The notes under the pieces: model-generated
Databases searched by the model: none
The model's input: the letters and a program-made list of their open reading frames with translations, nothing else
Told to the model about the DNA's origin: nothing
Assembly (NCBI GenBank): GCA_964634675.1
Contig: CAZWLH010000012.1
Coordinates: 1-30,617 of the forward strand
Length of the DNA: 30,617 nucleotides
Reading direction: 5' to 3'
Source: UMGS172 sp964634675
Lineage (GTDB): Bacteria; Bacillota; Clostridia; Oscillospirales; Acutalibacteraceae
Part shown: one piece after another, positions 28,076 to 30,617 of the stretch
Position numbering within the stretch: position 1 is the first letter of the stretch
How the letters are laid out: each line of letters starts with the position of its first letter
Made by a program: the position numbers and the translations under genes

Positions 28076-30247
28076 TTAAACGCTTATTTTATTTGTTCCC
28101 GATTTCAAACCGACTTCGGTGTCCCTGAATCTGAACACCGCCGAAATGCCGTCGGGTATTTCGACCGTAAAGGCTCTCTTATTATCGAGAGTTTCGAATT
28201 CGACCGAAATTTTGCCGTATGGCGTTGTGATGTGACCGCAGGCCGAGGTTATGCTTTCGGTATCGCTCGGAGCAATGACCGTGTTTTTAAAGCCGGACGA
28301 GTCCTTTGCCTGCTGAATTCCGAGTATGTGCTCTAAGAGGTTGGCGGTCACGGCACCGAACATCGGGTGGCTGAGCGAACGTCCTGCGACCCAATATTCC
28401 GGCGTGGTTGTAAGTCCGCGCTTTTTCCATTCGCCGACACCTCTCGGACTTTCGGCACACAAAAGCTTAACCGCAAGGTCACCCTGATTTGTTTCGAAAA
28501 GATGACGTATGACAATATCGGTTCCGAAAATACCGGTGTCAAGGCAACCGAGCTGTTCATAGTGCATAGTATTCTTCTGCTCGGTCGTTTCGTTGCCGAG
28601 TCCTATATCGAGAGCAAAGGCATTTGCACCCTGACGTGCACCGAAGAATCTCGAATCCCAGGTGTTGAAATAGGCGGCGGTAGTGGATTTTTTGTATGTC
28701 TCGATACGTTCCTTCAGCATCGGTATATCGTCGGTTTTGCCCAAATATTCCGCGATTTCAACGGTTTGATAAAGGGATTTTATATAGAAGTAGTTGTTGA
28801 CGAAGGGAGCCGGAAGCTCAACGGGGCCGGGAGGGCACCACTCACCCAAACACCAACGATTTTTATCGTCGGCTTTTGCGGTGGTGACAAGGCCGTATTC
28901 GGTGTTGTCCTCCAAATAATCCAGAAAATGAAGCATTTTGTCATAATGCTTTACTATTTTACTGTCGTCTCCGAAGAATTTCCAATACTGATAGGGAAGC
29001 TGCACTATCGCACAGCCCCATCCGCCGGGGCCGCCGCCGCTCGGGAAATAGGGGGCGGTATACTGAATATTTCCGCTTATTCTGTCCTGTCCGTCGGCGA
29101 TATCCTCTATCCATTTATCGTAAAAGGATTTTGCGTCAAACGAATACATTGCGGCACGGCAGGCAAGCTGTCCGTCGCCGGTATAGCCTCTGCGCTCGGT
29201 CTGCGGACAGTCGGACGGCATACCGTAGTGCATATTGGAGCTTTGGGTATTGACATACGCCTTATAAAGCCAATTGAGGGTATCGTTGCTGCAGGTGAAT
29301 GAGGAATTGACCGGAACATCGGCATAGATGATATTGACACATTCGATCTCACCGTCACCCCAAATGCCGATATATCTGAAGGCGAGCCAGGTGAACTGCA
29401 TCGTAACGGTGCGCGTTTCGGGACCGAAGTCGATCTCAAAATGCTGTCTGTGCATATATGTTGAATTAAGCTCACCGTCCTTGAGGTCTTCGCTGACAAG
29501 CACGCTGACCTTGCCGCGACCTCTTATGACAGGAACACCGGTCGTGTTACGTCCTATGTCGAAAAGATGAGGCTTGCCGTCAATGGGACGGGGCTTTACC
29601 GTCTCGACGATACGGTCACGGGGACAGTCGGTGAACAAAAAGTCGGTATCGGGTGTTCTTTCGGCAATAACGGGTGATACTTTCGAAAAATCGGGATCCG
29701 AGAATACCGCAAAGTCAAAGCCGTCATAGCAGTGGGTCTCACCGGTGGTCAAAAGGTTTTCGGTGACATAAGACGGCGCCCAAGCGGCACCGAGAGATGA
29801 GACCGAGTGCCTTGTCTTTCCGTTCTTTTTAAAGGTGATCTGCCAACATACCTTTTTGTTGCCGTACCTGTGAGGGTTACCGTCGGGGTGGTTGGTCACA
29901 AACGGAGTGACCTTTTCATTATACCAACCGTTGCCGAGCATAACCGCTATCACGTTGCGGCCCGGCTTCAAAAATTTCGTTATGTCGTATTTTTCAACAT
30001 AAGCACGGTGACCGAGCACCTCACCTACCGGTTGGTTTCGAGGCTCAAACTCACTGTTGAGCGGCAAAAACCATTCTTCGTGGGCACGCTCTCCGTTTAT
30101 AAACAAAACAAACGAAGCAAAGCCCAAAATATTTATTTCGGCGGTCTCGCCCTCAAAATACTCGAAAACGTCGCGTATTACGGGAAAGGTGTCGTCGTTG
30201 CCGTTACCGATCCAGAGACCGTTACCGAAAATTTCTTTCTGAGTCAT
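28076..30247 (-). CDS. GH78 alpha-L-rhamnosidase
   Basis: The enzyme removes terminal alpha-L-rhamnose from glycosides or polysaccharides. The 723-residue product has N-terminal beta-sandwich domains up to ~320 (for example FDIGRNTTGVPVIRGRGK). The GH78 alpha/alpha-barrel follows, with the hallmark SDCPQTERRGYTGDGQ at ~342-357, whose acidic residues serve catalysis. A C-terminal beta domain from ~640 closes the protein. It lacks a signal peptide, so substrates must be imported or the enzyme is released. It is shorter than many GH78 proteins (900 or more). The start ATG 30247 has GGGAG upstream. A longer frame from 30346 would pass through the promoter. Its promoter resembles that of the GH37 gene. 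Confidence 0.92.
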   Translation of the reverse strand: MTQKEIFGNGLWIGNGNDDTFPVIRDVFEYFEGETAEINILGFASFVLFINGERAHEEWFLPLNSEFEPRNQPVGEVLGHRAYVEKYDITKFLKPGRNVIAVMLGNGWYNEKVTPFVTNHPDGNPHRYGNKKVCWQITFKKNGKTRHSVSSLGAAWAPSYVTENLLTTGETHCYDGFDFAVFSDPDFSKVSPVIAERTPDTDFLFTDCPRDRIVETVKPRPIDGKPHLFDIGRNTTGVPVIRGRGKVSVLVSEDLKDGELNSTYMHRQHFEIDFGPETRTVTMQFTWLAFRYIGIWGDGEIECVNIIYADVPVNSSFTCSNDTLNWLYKAYVNTQSSNMHYGMPSDCPQTERRGYTGDGQLACRAAMYSFDAKSFYDKWIEDIADGQDRISGNIQYTAPYFPSGGGPGGWGCAIVQLPYQYWKFFGDDSKIVKHYDKMLHFLDYLEDNTEYGLVTTAKADDKNRWCLGEWCPPGPVELPAPFVNNYFYIKSLYQTVEIAEYLGKTDDIPMLKERIETYKKSTTAAYFNTWDSRFFGARQGANAFALDIGLGNETTEQKNTMHYEQLGCLDTGIFGTDIVIRHLFETNQGDLAVKLLCAESPRGVGEWKKRGLTTTPEYWVAGRSLSHPMFGAVTANLLEHILGIQQAKDSSGFKNTVIAPSDTESITSACGHITTPYGKISVEFETLDNKRAFTVEIPDGISAVFRFRDTEVGLKSGTNKISV

Positions 30248-30296
30248 TTTATCAGCTCCCAATGCTTCAAAAAAAGTCGAAGCGTTATATACTGTT

Positions 30297-30325
30297 AATA
30301 TACCATTTTCGGACGTTCTTTTCAA
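30297..30325 (-). promoter_or_regulatory. Promoter of the GH78 gene with GTATAT repeats
   Basis: On the minus strand TTGAAA (30325-30320) and TATATT (30302-30297) are separated by 17 bp. GTATAT repeats lie at 30303-30298 and 30292-30287. Confidence 0.65.
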
Positions 30326-30474
30326 GCAAAATAAAACCAATGTCAAAATTTGCCCGAATTCGCATTTTATTTCTTAAAATCTTGGAAATTGTTGCAAATG
30401 CGTTGCAAAAGAGCGGTCGAACGATACAAATAAACTACAAAGCGTTCCAAAACGCAAAAATTTGCTTTTCGCTA

Positions 30475-30503
30475 TTGCAAAGTGTCGAAAAAAGTGGTAT
30501 AAT
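30475..30503 (+). promoter_or_regulatory. SigA promoter of the cobalamin riboswitch transcript
   Basis: TTGCAA (30475-30480) and a perfect TATAAT (30498-30503) are separated by 17 bp, with an extended TGG. Transcription would start near 30510. The 370-bp stretch 30248-30617 has no complete gene and holds this promoter, the GH78 promoter and the riboswitch. The AT-rich part between 30330 and 30470 shows nothing else I can support. Confidence 0.75.
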
Positions 30504-30527
30504 ACCGAAAAACGAATAATAGATATG

Positions 30528-30617
30528 AGAAGATACGGTTTGAAAAGTTGTTTACTGAGTAAATGTAAAAGGGAATCCGGTTCGAATCCGGAACAACCGC
30601 CATTACTGTATTTGACG
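30528..30617 (+). ncRNA. Cobalamin riboswitch, 5' part (cut by window end)
   Basis: The conserved core AAAAGGGAATCCGGT is followed by TCGAATCC, then ACAACCGCCATTACTGT. This matches the cobalamin riboswitch pattern AGGGAA...GGTnnnAAtCC...CCCGCCACTGT. A small TTTACT/AGTAAA stem precedes it. The B12 box and the expression platform would lie beyond 30617. Such elements normally lower expression of cobalamin transport or synthesis genes, or B12-independent isozymes, when adenosylcobalamin is bound. The controlled gene must be to the right of the window. Confidence 0.85.

Noticed and set aside
28367..29302. A 311-codon open frame on the plus strand opposite the GH78 gene
   Set aside because: It is the antisense shadow of a well-supported GH78 gene, with no ribosome site and no recognisable motifs.
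30538..30603. A tRNA gene at the right edge, suggested by CCGGTTCGAATCCGG followed by CCGCCA
   Set aside because: It mimics a T-arm and acceptor end, but only about 30 nt lie between the GTTGTT arm and the T-like arm, and there is no D-arm or anticodon arm. The AGGGAA and GCCATTACTGT segments fit the cobalamin riboswitch.

Overview
The window looks like chromosome from an anaerobic, spore-forming, low-to-mid GC Firmicute of the Clostridia, probably an Oscillospirales/Ruminococcaceae-type gut lineage. The signs are an alpha/beta-type small acid-soluble spore protein, a CwlD-like cortex amidase, a cysteine-rich clostridial protein of possible spore-coat type, NrdR, an ECF-transporter S component, SigA-type promoters with 16-18 bp spacers, strong GGAGG ribosome binding sites and intrinsic terminators. 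The species assignment is inference. No plasmid, phage, transposase, CRISPR array or integrase is visible.

Layout. 1-2812: the 3' end of a membrane-protein gene, then an 856-residue ECF sigma factor with an unusually large C-terminal extension that contains a duplicated domain. 2843-4506: an rsmD-coaD-coiled-coil operon on the minus strand. 4587-6778: a NatA/NatB-like ABC exporter. 6887-7649: an XRE regulator ending in a Cys-rich repeat domain, with a palindrome at its promoter. 7708-9983: cwlD and radA. 10057-13715: a polar amino-acid ABC importer (lipoprotein, permease with an extra extracytoplasmic domain, ATPase) followed by a half-size EamA transporter. 13794-13967: tRNA-Arg(ACG).

14049-14797: an ECF S component behind a promoter with TTTTCGAAA palindromes. 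14810-19457: a minus-strand set of two cyclophilins, rfbA and two family-2 glycosyltransferases, probably for rhamnose-containing surface glycan. 19517-20244: nrdR and tRNA-Thr(GGT). 20377-22093: uppP-coaX on the minus strand. 22148-23195: the Cys-rich protein. 23344-24390: a PfkB sugar kinase. 24505-24800: the SASP gene. 24907-26636: an AT-rich segment with NUDIX, GrpB (apparently C-terminally truncated) and a small membrane protein. 26653-30325: a GH37 trehalase-like enzyme and a GH78 alpha-L-rhamnosidase with near-identical promoter architecture. 30475-30617: a promoter and the 5' part of a cobalamin riboswitch, cut by the window end.

Most of the window is ordinary housekeeping and accessory clostridial sequence. 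The parts most worth a second look are the sigma factor with its duplicated extension, the amino-acid permease with about 220 extra extracytoplasmic residues, a dispersed intergenic element (two good copies and one possible third) placed just after gene ends, and the shared promoter layout of the two glycoside hydrolase genes.
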